A stretch of DNA of 64,000 bases from JAWVFM01 sp963843315. Lineage in GTDB: Bacteria; Actinomycetota; Thermoleophilia; Solirubrobacterales; 70-9. Below are positions 52,675 to 61,933 of this stretch, piece after piece (the first letter of the stretch is position 1; every line of letters begins with the position of its first letter). A model generated the notes under the pieces. It was not told the origin of the DNA. It saw only the letters and a program-made list of their open reading frames with translations, and searched no databases. The stretch lies in assembly GCA_963843315.1 (NCBI GenBank), contig CAWJJU010000005.1, positions 186,001-250,000 on the forward strand, read 5' to 3'. Position numbers and translations under genes: made by a program.

Positions 52675-54193
52675 ATGGAATCACGCACCCACTGGTCGCC
52701 ATGGCGACGCGGTGCGCCCGCGCGCGAGCCCGCAGGAGCGCCAACACCCGGGACCGGGCCGCAGACGCCGCAGCCCACAGAGCCCCAGGCCGGCCCGCAG
52801 GAGCCGAGCCCGGTGATCCAGGCCGGGCCGCCGCCCGCGCAGGCGCCGGCGGTCGACGTCGACGCCGCCGTCTCCGAGCTCCAGGCGCGGCGCGAGGAGA
52901 TCGCGCGCATGGAGGAGGTGGCGCTTCGCGAGGTCGAGTCGCTGGCGGCACAGAGGTGCGGAGATGGAGCGCCGCGCCCAGGCCCTCGAGGACCGCGAGC
53001 GCAACCTCGGCCAGCAGGCCGAGGAGCTGAAGCGCGCCAAGCGCGTGCAGCGACGCGAGCTCGAGCGGATCTCGGGGCTGTCCGCCACCCAGGCGAAACA
53101 GCTGCTCATCGCCGACGTGGAGCAGGAGGCCCAGCACCAGCTCGGGCTGCGCCTCGTCGAGATGGAGAAGGAGGCGAAGAACGAGGCCGACCGGCGCGCG
53201 CGGAGCATCCTTTCCGTCGCCATGCAGCGCCTCGCCGCCCGCCACGCGGGCGAGACGACGACCCGCCTCGTCGAGCTTCCCGGCGACGAGATGAAGGGCC
53301 GGATCATCGGCCGCGAGGGCCGCAACATCCGCATGCTGGAACAGCTGACGGGAGTCGACATCATCATCGACGAGACCCCTTCGGCCGTCGTGCTGTCGAG
53401 CTTCGACGGCGTGCGCCGTGAGATCGCGCGGCTCACCCTGGAGCGCCTGGTCGCCGACGGGCGCATCACCCCGCCGCTGATCGAGGAGACCCACGAGAAC
53501 GTGCGGGCCGAGATCGACGCGAAGATCGTCGAAGAGGGCGAGCGGGCGGCCCTGGAGGCCCACGTCAACGGCCTGGACCCGAAGCTGATCCAGCTTCTGG
53601 GCCAGCTGCGATACCGCACCAGCTACGGGCAGAACGTGCTCGACCACCTGGTCGAGTGCGCGGGGATCGCGGCGATCATCGCCGGCGAGCTGGGGGCCTC
53701 GGTGGAGACCGCCCGCCGCGCTGCGCTGCTGCACGATCTGGGCAAGGCCGTCTCGCACGAGGTGGAGGGCACGCACGCCATCGTCGCCGGGCGCATCGTG
53801 CGCCGGGCCGGCGAGCCGGAGGCGGTGGCCCACGCGATCGAGGCGCACCACAACGAGGTCGAGCCGAAGACGGTCGAGGCCGTGATCATCCAGGCGGCTG
53901 ATGCGCTGTCCGGAGCGCGGCCGGGGGCCCGGGGCGACTCGCTGGAGGAGTACGTCACGCGCCTTCGCGAGCTGGAGGAGATCGCCGGGCGCCATCCCGG
54001 CGTCGAGCGGGTCTTCGCGATGCGCGCGGGCCGCGAGGTGCGCGTGATCGTGGACCCCGGCACGGTCGACGACGAGGCCGCGGCGATGATCTCCCATCAG
54101 ATCGCGGCGGCGATCGAGAAGGAGGTCGAGTTCCCCGGCCGGATCAAGATCACCGTGATCCGCGAGAGCCGAGCCACGTCGTACGCCTCGTAG
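52675..54193 (+). CDS. rny: ribonuclease Y without an N-terminal membrane helix, apparent +1 indel
   Basis: An endoribonuclease with a coiled coil (residues ~80-170), a KH domain (GDEMKGRIIGREGRNIRMLEQLTGVDIIID), an HD domain (LLHDLGKAVSHEVEG) and a C-terminal RNase Y domain. The first ~60 residues, MESRTHWSPWRRG then a Pro/Gly/Gln-rich run, contain no hydrophobic segment, unlike Bacillus RNase Y with its membrane anchor. An extra T at 52957 breaks the coiled coil; removing it joins LAAQR to AEMERRAQALE, giving about 505 residues. ATG 52675 follows GGGGGAGAG; GTG 52588 would add another non-hydrophobic extension. Confidence 0.9.
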
Positions 54194-54244
54194 GCGCGTG
54201 GCGCGGCGCCTTCCGCCGCGCCTCGCCGGTAGCATCGCGCCCGC

Positions 54245-54859
54245 ATGTCACACCAGACGCTCTTCTACACCTTCGGAATCGCGCTCGTCCTCTCGGCGCT
54301 CGTCGTTTCCGTCATCGGTCTGCGGGCCCCCAGCTTCCCGGCGAACCGCGGGGTCCTCGCCGGGGTGATCGTCTTCTTCATCTCGCTGGTGGGCGCGACG
54401 GCCACGTTTGCGGTCCTGAACGCCCAGGACGAGCAGGCCAAGACCGAGGCTGAGCGGGCCGCGGCGTCGACCGCCGCGTCCACGTCGACCGCGACGACCA
54501 GCACCACGCAGTCGACCTCCACTACCGCGAGCAGCTCGACGACCTCCACCTCCCAGCAGGCGGGCGGCCCCGGGGGCACCGTCGACATCTCCGCCGACCC
54601 GACCGGCCAGCTCGCATTCGAGCAGAAGACCGTGACCAGCAAGCCCGGCCCCGTGAAGATCGACTTCACGAATCAGTCGCCCGTTGGCCACGACGTGAAG
54701 ATCCAGGACTCGAGCGGCAAGGTTCTCGGCGGCACCAACCTGGTGAGCGGCGGCAAGGCCAGCGCGACCGTGGACCTCCCGCCAGGCACCTACACCTTCT
54801 TCTGCGATGTCCCCGGTCACGAACAGGCCGGCATGAAGGGCACGCTCACCGTCAAGTAG
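54245..54859 (+). CDS. membrane-anchored cupredoxin
   Basis: A 204-residue protein with two membrane helices (LFYTFGIALVLSALVVSVIG near residues 6-25 and VLAGVIVFFISLVGATATFA near 36-55), a Thr/Ser-rich linker of about 50 residues and a blue-copper domain. The type 1 copper ligands are visible: His in SPVGHDVKIQ, then Cys, His and Met in FFCDVPGHEQAGM. It is probably an extracytoplasmic electron carrier resembling free cytochrome-oxidase subunit II-like cupredoxins. A TAGCAT -10 (54230-54235) lies 9 nt before the ATG (leaderless). Confidence 0.88.
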   Translation: MSHQTLFYTFGIALVLSALVVSVIGLRAPSFPANRGVLAGVIVFFISLVGATATFAVLNAQDEQAKTEAERAAASTAASTSTATTSTTQSTSTTASSSTTSTSQQAGGPGGTVDISADPTGQLAFEQKTVTSKPGPVKIDFTNQSPVGHDVKIQDSSGKVLGGTNLVSGGKASATVDLPPGTYTFFCDVPGHEQAGMKGTLTVK

Positions 54860-54898
54860 CGCGGGTTTCCGCCGCGAGCAGCGCCCTAGACTGAGCCC

Positions 54899-56239
54899 AT
54901 GGCGACGTACCACGTCACCACTTTTGGCTGCCAGATGAACGAGCACGACTCCGAGCGGATGCGCGGCATGCTGGAGTCGCTCGGCTACGTGGCGAGCCCC
55001 GAGCGCGCGGGCGCCGACCTGATCCTGTTCAACACCTGCTCGATCCGCGAGTCGGCCGACAGCCGCTTCATCGCGCACCTCGGGGAGGCCAAGCGGCTGA
55101 AGTCCGAGAATCCGGAGCGCATCGTGGGGGTGGGCGGCTGCTGGGCGCAGTCGGTCAAGGACGAGGTGTTCGAGCGCTTCCCCTTCGTCGACGTCGCCTT
55201 CGGCCCTGGCCAGATCCACAAGCTCGCGGAGTTCCTCACCAGCGAGTCGCTGAGCGCCCAGGGCTACTTCGACTTCGAGGACTTCGCCGGGCGCCTCCCC
55301 GAGCGGCGCGAGCGCGACTTCCAGGCGTGGCTGCAGATCTCGCAGGGCTGCAACTGCCGCTGCTCGTACTGCATCGTGCCGTCGACCCGCGGGCGTGAGC
55401 AGAGCCGCGACCCGGGTGAGCTGCTCGCCGAGACCGAGCGCCTCGCGGCCGACGGCGTCAGCGAGGTGACCCTGCTGGGCCAGAACGTCAACTCCTACGG
55501 CCGCGACCTCCCCCTGGGGACACGCATCACCTTCGCCGAGCTCCTGGCGCGCGTGGACGCGGTGAAGGGAGTCGAGCGCATCCGCTACACCAGCCCGCAC
55601 CCGAAGGACATGCGCGAGGACGTGATCCGCGCCCACGCCGAGCTTCCAGCGCTCTGCGAGCACATCCACCTGCCGCTTCAGTCCGGATCGAGCCGCGTGC
55701 TGAAGGCGATGCGGCGAACGTACGACCGCCGGCGGTATCTCGACCGGGTCGCGCTGGTCCGCGAGCACGTGCCGGACTGCGCGCTGACGACCGACATCAT
55801 CGTGGGCTTCCCCGGCGAGACCGCGGCCGAGTTCGACGAGACGCTGGAGGTCGTGGAGGAGGTCGGCTACGACGGCGCCTTCACGTTCATCTTCTCGCCG
55901 CGGCGAGGGACGGAGGCAGAATCGCTGGGCGACCGCGTCCCGCACCCGGTCAAGCGCGAGCGCATGGAGAGGCTCGTCGAGGCGGTTCAGCGTCGCGCCC
56001 GCGAGCGCTCTCAGCGCTTCGTGGGCCGCGCGATGGAGGTCCTGGTGGAGGGCCCGAGCCGCAACGACCCGGCACGCCTTCGGGGGCGTACGCGCCACAA
56101 CAAGACTGTGAACTTCGAGGGGACCGCCAGGGCGGGCGAGCTGGTGACGGTCGAGATCGATTCAGCGACGTCGACGACCCTCGCCGGCCGTGAGCTCCTC
56201 GTTTCGCGGCTCGCCGGGACGTCGATCGCGGGCGCATGA
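54899..56239 (+). CDS. miaB: tRNA-2-methylthio-N6-dimethylallyladenosine synthase
   Basis: A 446-residue radical-SAM methylthiotransferase that modifies A37 after MiaA. The N-terminal UPF0004 domain has its three Cys (TFGCQMNEHDSE, NTCSIRE, GGCWAQ), the radical-SAM core carries CNCRCSYC (C-x3-C-x2-C), and a TRAM domain closes the protein (RTRHNKTVNFEG). TAGACT at 54887-54892 lies 6 nt before the ATG, indicating a leaderless mRNA. It is coupled by ATGA to the next gene, and miaA is the gene after that. Confidence 0.96.
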   Translation: MATYHVTTFGCQMNEHDSERMRGMLESLGYVASPERAGADLILFNTCSIRESADSRFIAHLGEAKRLKSENPERIVGVGGCWAQSVKDEVFERFPFVDVAFGPGQIHKLAEFLTSESLSAQGYFDFEDFAGRLPERRERDFQAWLQISQGCNCRCSYCIVPSTRGREQSRDPGELLAETERLAADGVSEVTLLGQNVNSYGRDLPLGTRITFAELLARVDAVKGVERIRYTSPHPKDMREDVIRAHAELPALCEHIHLPLQSGSSRVLKAMRRTYDRRRYLDRVALVREHVPDCALTTDIIVGFPGETAAEFDETLEVVEEVGYDGAFTFIFSPRRGTEAESLGDRVPHPVKRERMERLVEAVQRRARERSQRFVGRAMEVLVEGPSRNDPARLRGRTRHNKTVNFEGTARAGELVTVEIDSATSTTLAGRELLVSRLAGTSIAGA

Positions 56240-57234
56240 GCCTGCGGTTCGTCTTCTGCGTCGAGGCGGGCCGCCTCGAGGGTGAGTCGATACTGCTCTG
56301 CGAGTCGATTCGCCGCTTCGGCGGGCGCTACGCAGACAGCCCAATCGTCGCCTACCGGCCTCGCGCGGGCGCTCCGCTGGCCGACGACACGGTCGCACGC
56401 TTTGGCGCGATCGGCGTCGATCTCGTCCAGGAGCCGCTCAACGTCGAGCACGACGCCTACGCCCTGGCCAACAAGGTCCACAGCCTCGTCCACGCCGAGC
56501 GCGAGTGGCCGGAGGACGTCCTGGTGCTCTCCGACTCCGACTCCGTAGTCCTCGCCGAGCCGGCTCGCTTCGATCTCGAGGACGGGATCGACGCCGCGGT
56601 GACCCCGGTCGGGCGCATCAGCGACGGCAGCACGGGCCAGGGGCACAAGAACGAGCCCTACTGGCAGCGCCTGTACGAGCTCACCGGCACCGAGGAGCGC
56701 CCATTTACGAAGACGGCCATCAAGCGCGTACGGATCCGCGCCTACTGGAACACGGGGCTCGTCTGCATGCGCCGAGAGTCGCGCCTGGCCGACGACTGGC
56801 TCGAGATGCTGAAGGTGCTGATCGACACGCCGCATCTGCCAAAGCGCGGGATCAACCACGCCGAGCAGCTCTCGCTGGCCGCCGTGCTCTCCAGGCGGCC
56901 CGATCGCGTGCTGAACCTCCCGTCGTCCTATAACTACCGGATCACCCGCCGCGCCGACATGCGCGACGAGGACGCTCGGCTGGACCTCACCGACCTGGTG
57001 CACATCCACTACATGCGCTCCTTCCACGTGCCCGGTTTCCTCGAGACCCTGCAGCCGCAGCTCGACCGCGACTCCGAGCAGTTCCGCTGGCTTTCCGAAC
57101 GCCTCCCGCTTCGCCCGCTGATCCAGGTCGACCCCGACAGCGACGACGGAGCGCCCACCTGGAAGGAGATCCGGGCCGCCTCGCGCGGGCAGCTCGCCCG
57201 CAAGGGCTTCGGGGACGCCTCCGAGCGCGAATGA
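56236..57234 (+). CDS. glycosyltransferase-like (GT-A fold) protein, function unknown
   Basis: A 332-residue soluble protein resembling nucleotide-diphospho-sugar transferases: an N-terminal Rossmann-like region (FVFCVEAGRLEGESILLCESIRRFGG), a DxD-type metal site LVLSDSDSVVL near residue 98, an NTGLVCMRRES segment and an HIHYMRSFHVPGF C-terminal block. No family with known substrate is recognised. It lies between miaB and miaA with ATGA overlaps on both sides, so it is translated with tRNA A37-modifying enzymes. This could be chance operon packing or a link to tRNA or cell-envelope glycosylation. Confidence 0.6.
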   Translation: MSLRFVFCVEAGRLEGESILLCESIRRFGGRYADSPIVAYRPRAGAPLADDTVARFGAIGVDLVQEPLNVEHDAYALANKVHSLVHAEREWPEDVLVLSDSDSVVLAEPARFDLEDGIDAAVTPVGRISDGSTGQGHKNEPYWQRLYELTGTEERPFTKTAIKRVRIRAYWNTGLVCMRRESRLADDWLEMLKVLIDTPHLPKRGINHAEQLSLAAVLSRRPDRVLNLPSSYNYRITRRADMRDEDARLDLTDLVHIHYMRSFHVPGFLETLQPQLDRDSEQFRWLSERLPLRPLIQVDPDSDDGAPTWKEIRAASRGQLARKGFGDASERE

Positions 57235-58130
57235 ACGTGCTCGCGATCTTCGGCCCCACGGCCGTGGGGAAAACGTCGGTCGCGATCGCGGTGGCCCAGG
57301 CGCTTCGCGAGCGCGGGGAGGACCCCGTTGCGATCTCCTGCGACGCATTCCAGCTCTACCGGGGGCTCGAGATCCTGAGCGGAGCGCCGACCGCCGGCGA
57401 GCGCGACCGCCTGGAGCACCGGCTAGTGGGCATCTCCGGAATCGGCGAGGAGTGGAGCGCGGGACGCTTCGCCGAGCGAGCCCACGCCGAGATCGACGCA
57501 GCGATGGCGGCGGGACGCCGCCCGATCGTGGTCGGGGGCGCGGGCCTCTATCTGCGCGCCGCGCTCGCCGAGCTCGACCTGCGCCCGCCACTTCCCGAGG
57601 ACGTGCGCACTGACGTGGAGCGCGAGCTGGCGCTGCACGGCGCGCCGGCCCTCCATGCGCGCCTTGCGCCCGAGCTGGCCGAGGGTGTGCACCCCAACGA
57701 CGCCAAGCGCGTGGCCCGCCTGTCGGGCCTCCAGCGCATGGGGATCGCCCCGGCGAGCGGCACGGATGGCCTGTGGGCGAGCGCGCCGCGGCGCCCCACG
57801 ACGCTCGTGGGCATCACCGTGAGTCGCGAGGAGCTTCGCGAGCGGGTTAGCGCCCGCGCCCAAGCCATCCTCGACGCCGGGGCCGAGGACGAGGTCCGGC
57901 GCGCCGAGGCCGCCGGCGCCTCGCGCACGGCGCGCAAGGCGCTCGGGTTCGAGGCGCTGCTCGCCGGCGACACCGAGTCCCTCGCGGGGTCCCATCGGGC
58001 GTTCGCGCGGCGCCAGCTCACGTGGATGCGCCGCATGGAGGGAGTCGAGGCGCTCGACCGCACCGCGCTGACCGACGAAGCGGTCGCGGAGCGGGTCGTC
58101 GCTCTACTCGACCACAATGAGGCCGCATGA
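57231..58130 (+). CDS. miaA: tRNA dimethylallyltransferase
   Basis: A 299-residue enzyme that transfers dimethylallyl to N6 of A37 in tRNAs reading UNN codons. The P-loop GPTAVGKTSVA is at residues 9-19, followed by ISCDAFQLYRGLEILSGAP (usual SxDSxQxY), a GGAGLYLRA segment and RRQLTWMRR near the C-terminus. The usual DSxQ is DAFQ here. It provides the substrate for MiaB, encoded two genes upstream. Overlaps by ATGA on both sides. Confidence 0.94.
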   Translation: MNVLAIFGPTAVGKTSVAIAVAQALRERGEDPVAISCDAFQLYRGLEILSGAPTAGERDRLEHRLVGISGIGEEWSAGRFAERAHAEIDAAMAAGRRPIVVGGAGLYLRAALAELDLRPPLPEDVRTDVERELALHGAPALHARLAPELAEGVHPNDAKRVARLSGLQRMGIAPASGTDGLWASAPRRPTTLVGITVSREELRERVSARAQAILDAGAEDEVRRAEAAGASRTARKALGFEALLAGDTESLAGSHRAFARRQLTWMRRMEGVEALDRTALTDEAVAERVVALLDHNEAA

Positions 58131-58966
58131 GGTTCGAGAAGTGGCAAGCCCTCGGCAACGACTACCTCATCGTCGAGCGCGACGAGCTTCCGTGGGCGCT
58201 GAGCGAGGCGCGCATCCGGCGCCTCTGCGACCCCCACCGAGGGCCCGGTTCCGACGGCGTCTTGCTCCTGCAGCATTCGCACGACCCGGAGCACGTCGCC
58301 GAGCTTCGGATCTTCAACCCCGACGGGTCCGAGGCCGAGCTGTCGGGCAACGGCGCGCGTGAGGCCGTGCTCTACCTGCGCAGACACGGCTGGACGGAGA
58401 AGGACGAGTTCTCCATCCTCACCAAGGCAGGTGCGCTGACGCCGCGGATCATCGGCCCGGGCACCGTCGCCATGGGGCTGGGCCGGGCGAGGACCTCGTC
58501 CGTCGACTTCCCCGGCGGATCCGCGGACGGCACGGGCACGGTCGCCGCGGGCGGGCGCGAATGGGCGTTTCGCCATGTCAATGTCGGCAACCCCCAGTGC
58601 GTGATCGAGGTGGGGAACGAGGTCGAGGACCTGGACCTCGCGGCCATCGGCCCGGATATCGAGCACAGCGGGCTCTTTCCCAACCGGACCAACGTCTCGT
58701 TCACGAGCGTCGAGGGATCGCGTGTGCGAGCGCGGATCTTCGAGCGCGGAGTGGGGGAGACCATGGCCTCGGGCACCGGCGCCACCGGCGCCGCCGTGGC
58801 CGCGTTCCTGGGCGGAGCGCCGAGCCCGCTGACGGTCGCGCTCGACGGCGGCGAGCTGACGGTCGACGTCACCGACGAGCTCGACGTGACGCTGACCGGC
58901 ACCGCCGAGGCCGTCTACTCGGCGGAGCTGGCGCCCGAGCTCGCGCACGAGCTCGAGGACGCCTGA
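58127..58966 (+). CDS. dapF: diaminopimelate epimerase homologue lacking both catalytic cysteines
   Basis: A 279-residue protein with the complete DapF layout: FEKWQALGNDYLIVE, the first active-site loop EAELSGNGARE near residue 73, VNVGNPQCVIEV, FERGVGETMASGTGATGAA near 215, and a second half mirroring the first. In known DapF the two acid-base residues are Cys in xCGNG and xCGTG. Here both are Ser (S73 and S215), read directly from TCG codons. Either this lineage uses serines, or it is a divergent epimerase or a non-epimerase. It lies next to a DapL-like gene, so a DAP role is still likely. Confidence 0.8.
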   Translation: MRFEKWQALGNDYLIVERDELPWALSEARIRRLCDPHRGPGSDGVLLLQHSHDPEHVAELRIFNPDGSEAELSGNGAREAVLYLRRHGWTEKDEFSILTKAGALTPRIIGPGTVAMGLGRARTSSVDFPGGSADGTGTVAAGGREWAFRHVNVGNPQCVIEVGNEVEDLDLAAIGPDIEHSGLFPNRTNVSFTSVEGSRVRARIFERGVGETMASGTGATGAAVAAFLGGAPSPLTVALDGGELTVDVTDELDVTLTGTAEAVYSAELAPELAHELEDA

Positions 58967-58994
58967 GCCAGCCTTGGCCGTATAGCCTGAATCG

Positions 58995-60168
58995 ATGGCC
59001 CTGACGGATCCTTCGAAGCGCGTCGAGGCGATTCCGCCGTACATGTTCGCCGAGCTCGAGCGGCGCGTCGCCGACAAGCGCGATGCCGGAATCGACGTGA
59101 TCAGCCTCGGGATCGGCGATCCCGACATGCCGACGTTCCCGCACATCGTCGAGGCGATGCAGGCCGCGGTTGCGGACCCGGCAAACCACAACTATCCGAC
59201 GAACCGGGGCCGGGCGGAGTACCGCGAGGCGCTCGCCGGCTTCTACGACCGCCGCTTCGGCGTGGAGATCGACCCGGAGTCCGAGGTCATCCCCGCGATC
59301 GGCGCGAAGGAGTGCATCTACAACCTCTGTTTCGCCTTCCTGGACCCGGGCGGCGTCGCGCTGGCCTCCGACCCCGGCTATCCGGTCTACACGGGCGGGC
59401 CGCTGCTGGCGGGGGCGGAGGGCGTCCTGCTTCCGCTCGTGCCCGAGCTGGGCTTCGCGCCGGACCTCGACGCGATCCCGGCCGAGGCGCTCCAGCGCGC
59501 GCGGCTGATGTTCCTGAACTACCCGAACAACCCGACGGGCGCGATCGCGCCGGAGGGGCTGTTCGAGCGCGCGGTCGAGCTGGCCCGCGAGCACGACATC
59601 CTCGTCGTCCACGACAACGCCTACTCGGAGACCACCTACGACGGCTACGTGGCTCCCAGCTTCCTCGCGACCCCGGGTGCCGGAGACGTCGGCATCGAGG
59701 TCTTCTCCCTCTCGAAGGGCTTCAACATGACCGGCTGGCGCTGCGCGGCGATCCTCGGCAACGCCGAGGCGATCAAGACCTACTGGCGACTGAAGACCAA
59801 CGTCGACTCGGGACTCTTCGAGGCGATCCAGCTCGCCGGGGCCGCGGCGCTCAACGGCCCCCAGCAGCCGGTTGCCGACATGAACGAGATCTATGCGCGC
59901 CGGCGCGACCTCGTGGTGTCGGCTCTCGCCCAGATCGGCGTCGACGTCCCGACGCCGAAGGGCACGATCTACGTCTGGGCCCCGGTGCCGGAGGGGCACA
60001 CGTCGACCTCCTTCGCCGAGCTCGTGCTGGAGGAGGCCGCAGTGGTCGTCTCGCCCGGCTCGATGTACGGACCGTCCGGGCGAGGGGTTCTTCCGGATCT
60101 CGCTGACCACACCCGACGAAAGGATCACCGAGGCCATGGAGCGAATCAGAGAGCACCTCGCGTCATGA
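58995..60168 (+). CDS. dapL: LL-diaminopimelate aminotransferase-like (DapL) enzyme, apparent +1 indel near the end
   Basis: A fold-type I PLP aminotransferase of about 390 residues: YPTNRGRAEYREALAGFYDRRFG, AIGAKECIYNL, LNYPNNPTGAIA, VVHDNAYSETTYDGY and the PLP Lys in FSLSKGFNMTGWR. Motif wording (KECIYNL, DNAYSE, SLSKxxNMTGWR, TNVDSG) is closest to DapL, which converts tetrahydrodipicolinate to LL-DAP in one step. An extra C at 60081 breaks the frame in YGPSG-EGFFRISLTTPDER; repaired, it ends at TGA 60168. TAGCCT (58983-58988) lies 6 nt before the ATG. Confidence 0.82.
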
Positions 60169-60183
60169 GCACGGGTCGCTGAG

Positions 60184-60444
60184 ATGAGCGCGTTTCAGCA
60201 CGGCGTCGCGAGCGGCGACCCGCTGCCCGACGCGATCGTCCTCTGGACCCGGGTCACGAGCGGTGGGCCGCTGATCTTTGCCTCGAAGATCCTCGTCGTC
60301 TTCGTCGTCTTCGGCGTAACCAGCAGCGGAGCAGGAGTCTTCGCCATTCCGGTCTTCGTCTTCGAGGCGTCGTTCGCGATCTACCTGATCGTCAAGGGGT
60401 TCCGGCCTTCCCGAGTGCTCACCGGAAAACCGGCGACGGCGTAG
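60184..60444 (+). pseudogene. chimeric remnant: PhoD-like N-terminus joined to a DUF4386-like C-terminus
   Basis: An 86-codon open frame whose first ~25 residues, FQHGVASGDPLPDAIVLWTR, are the characteristic N-terminus of PhoD-type alkaline phosphatases. The rest, from about GGPLIFASKI to FEASFAIYLIVKGFRPSR, is the end of a hydrophobic DUF4386-type membrane protein. Neither half is complete: the phosphatase lacks its metal-binding core and the membrane protein its first helices. An internal deletion joining two genes is the simplest explanation; an assembly join is the alternative. A functional product is unlikely. Confidence 0.6.
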
Positions 60445-60468
60445 CCGGCTCGGGGAACCCTCAGCCTC

Positions 60469-61827
60469 TCAGTGGGTGACGCTGGTCTTGACGAGCGCCC
60501 GCTCCTGCTTGGTGACCGGGCCCTTGACCTCGAGGGTCTTGATCGCGTCCGAGATGTCGCCGACCAGCCTGTCCACCAGTGACCGGGGCAGATTGAGCTT
60601 CACCAGGGCGCGCATCATCTTCACCTCATGGGCATCAGGCGGCATCGTGTAGGCGGGAACCATCCAGCCGCGTTCGGCCGAGAGCTGGAACGCGATGTCG
60701 AACTCGTCGTACGGGAGCTCCTCGGCGAGGTTGAACGCGACCAGGGGAAGCGTCTCCGCGTCGGCGCCGATGACCTGGAAGGGGCCGAGGCCCTTGATGT
60801 CCTCCGCGAGCGCCCTGGCGTTCTCCTGCATGATCTCCATGATCCGCCGGTAGCCCGACTTGCCGAAGCGAACGAAGTTGTAGTACTGGGCGAGCACCAT
60901 CGACGACCCAGTCGAGAAGTTCAGGGTGAAGGTGGCGTCGGTCTTCCCGAGGTAGTTCTCGTAGAACACCAGGTCCTCGGCGAGGTCCGACTTCTCGCGG
61001 AAGATCAGCCAGCCGATGCCCGGGTACACCAGGCCGAACTTGTGCCCTGAGGCGTTGATCGAGCGAACCTGCTCGAGCCGGAAGTCCCACTTCGAATCCG
61101 GGTAGAGGAAGGGCCACACGAAGGCGCCGCTGGCGCCGTCGATGTGCAGGGGGATGTCGAGGCCCTTCTCGTCGCGGTAGCTGACGAGCAGGTCGTTGAT
61201 CCCGACGACATCGTCGGCGTGACCGGTGAACGTGGTCCCGACGACTGCGGCGACGCCGATCGTGTTCTCGTCGAGATGGGGCTCGACGTCCTCAGGGCCG
61301 ATCGTGTACTTGCCGGCCTGCAGGGGGACGATGCGCGGCTCGACGTCGAAGTAGCGGCAGAACTTCTCCCACACGACGTGCACGTCACCGCCGAAGACGA
61401 GGTTCGGCTTGTCCGTGGACTTGTTCGCCGCCTCTCGGCGCTGGCGCCACTTCCACTTGAGGGACAGCGCGCCGAGCATGATCGCCTCTGAGGATCCCTG
61501 GGTGCGGGCGCCGGTCGTCTCTCCGGGCGCGTTGAAGAGCTTGGCGAGCATCCTGATGCACCGCTGCTCGATCTCCGCAGTCATGGGGTACTCCGCGTGA
61601 TCGATGAAGTTCCGGTGAAGGTTCTCATCGATCACCTGGCGTGCTTCCGGCTCCATCCAGGTGGTCACGAAGGTGGCGAGGTTGCGCTCGGGAATTCCCT
61701 CCACCGCGAGCTCTTCGCTGACGAGCAGCATCGCGGCTTCGGGATGCATCGCGATCTCGGGAATCTCGTCCTGGGGCGCGTCCGTGGTCAGCCAGGCGCC
61801 TCGCGGGGCCTCTTCCAGATGCTTCAA
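60469..61827 (-). CDS. gadB: glutamate decarboxylase
   Basis: A 452-residue PLP decarboxylase that makes GABA and consumes a proton, giving acid resistance. It has the substrate and PLP region GARTQGSSEAIMLGALSLKWKWR, the FTGHADDV segment, HIDGASGAFVWPF and the Schiff-base Lys in SINASGHKFGLVYPGIGW. Length and motifs match bacterial GadB, including the C-terminal His. TTG 61827 is supported by AAGGAG 6 nt upstream, one of few clear Shine-Dalgarno sites here. No gadC antiporter is adjacent. Confidence 0.95.
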   Translation of the reverse strand: MKHLEEAPRGAWLTTDAPQDEIPEIAMHPEAAMLLVSEELAVEGIPERNLATFVTTWMEPEARQVIDENLHRNFIDHAEYPMTAEIEQRCIRMLAKLFNAPGETTGARTQGSSEAIMLGALSLKWKWRQRREAANKSTDKPNLVFGGDVHVVWEKFCRYFDVEPRIVPLQAGKYTIGPEDVEPHLDENTIGVAAVVGTTFTGHADDVVGINDLLVSYRDEKGLDIPLHIDGASGAFVWPFLYPDSKWDFRLEQVRSINASGHKFGLVYPGIGWLIFREKSDLAEDLVFYENYLGKTDATFTLNFSTGSSMVLAQYYNFVRFGKSGYRRIMEIMQENARALAEDIKGLGPFQVIGADAETLPLVAFNLAEELPYDEFDIAFQLSAERGWMVPAYTMPPDAHEVKMMRALVKLNLPRSLVDRLVGDISDAIKTLEVKGPVTKQERALVKTSVTH

Positions 61828-61933
61828 CTTGATCTCCTTGTCAGCCGTCGACGGGCAGCCAACCTGATCGCGGCAGCCGTGTCGTCATCTGTATCAGGTG
61901 AAGTGACCGTTCCGCTGGAACGAGGCGATACGG
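61828..61933 (-). promoter_or_regulatory. gadB upstream region with inverted repeats
   Basis: The 106 bp between gadB and the next minus-strand gene contain CGTTCC-GCT-GGAACG nested inside GTATC...GATAC. The pair may be a terminator for the upstream gene or an operator for gadB; there is no T-run. Confidence 0.35.
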
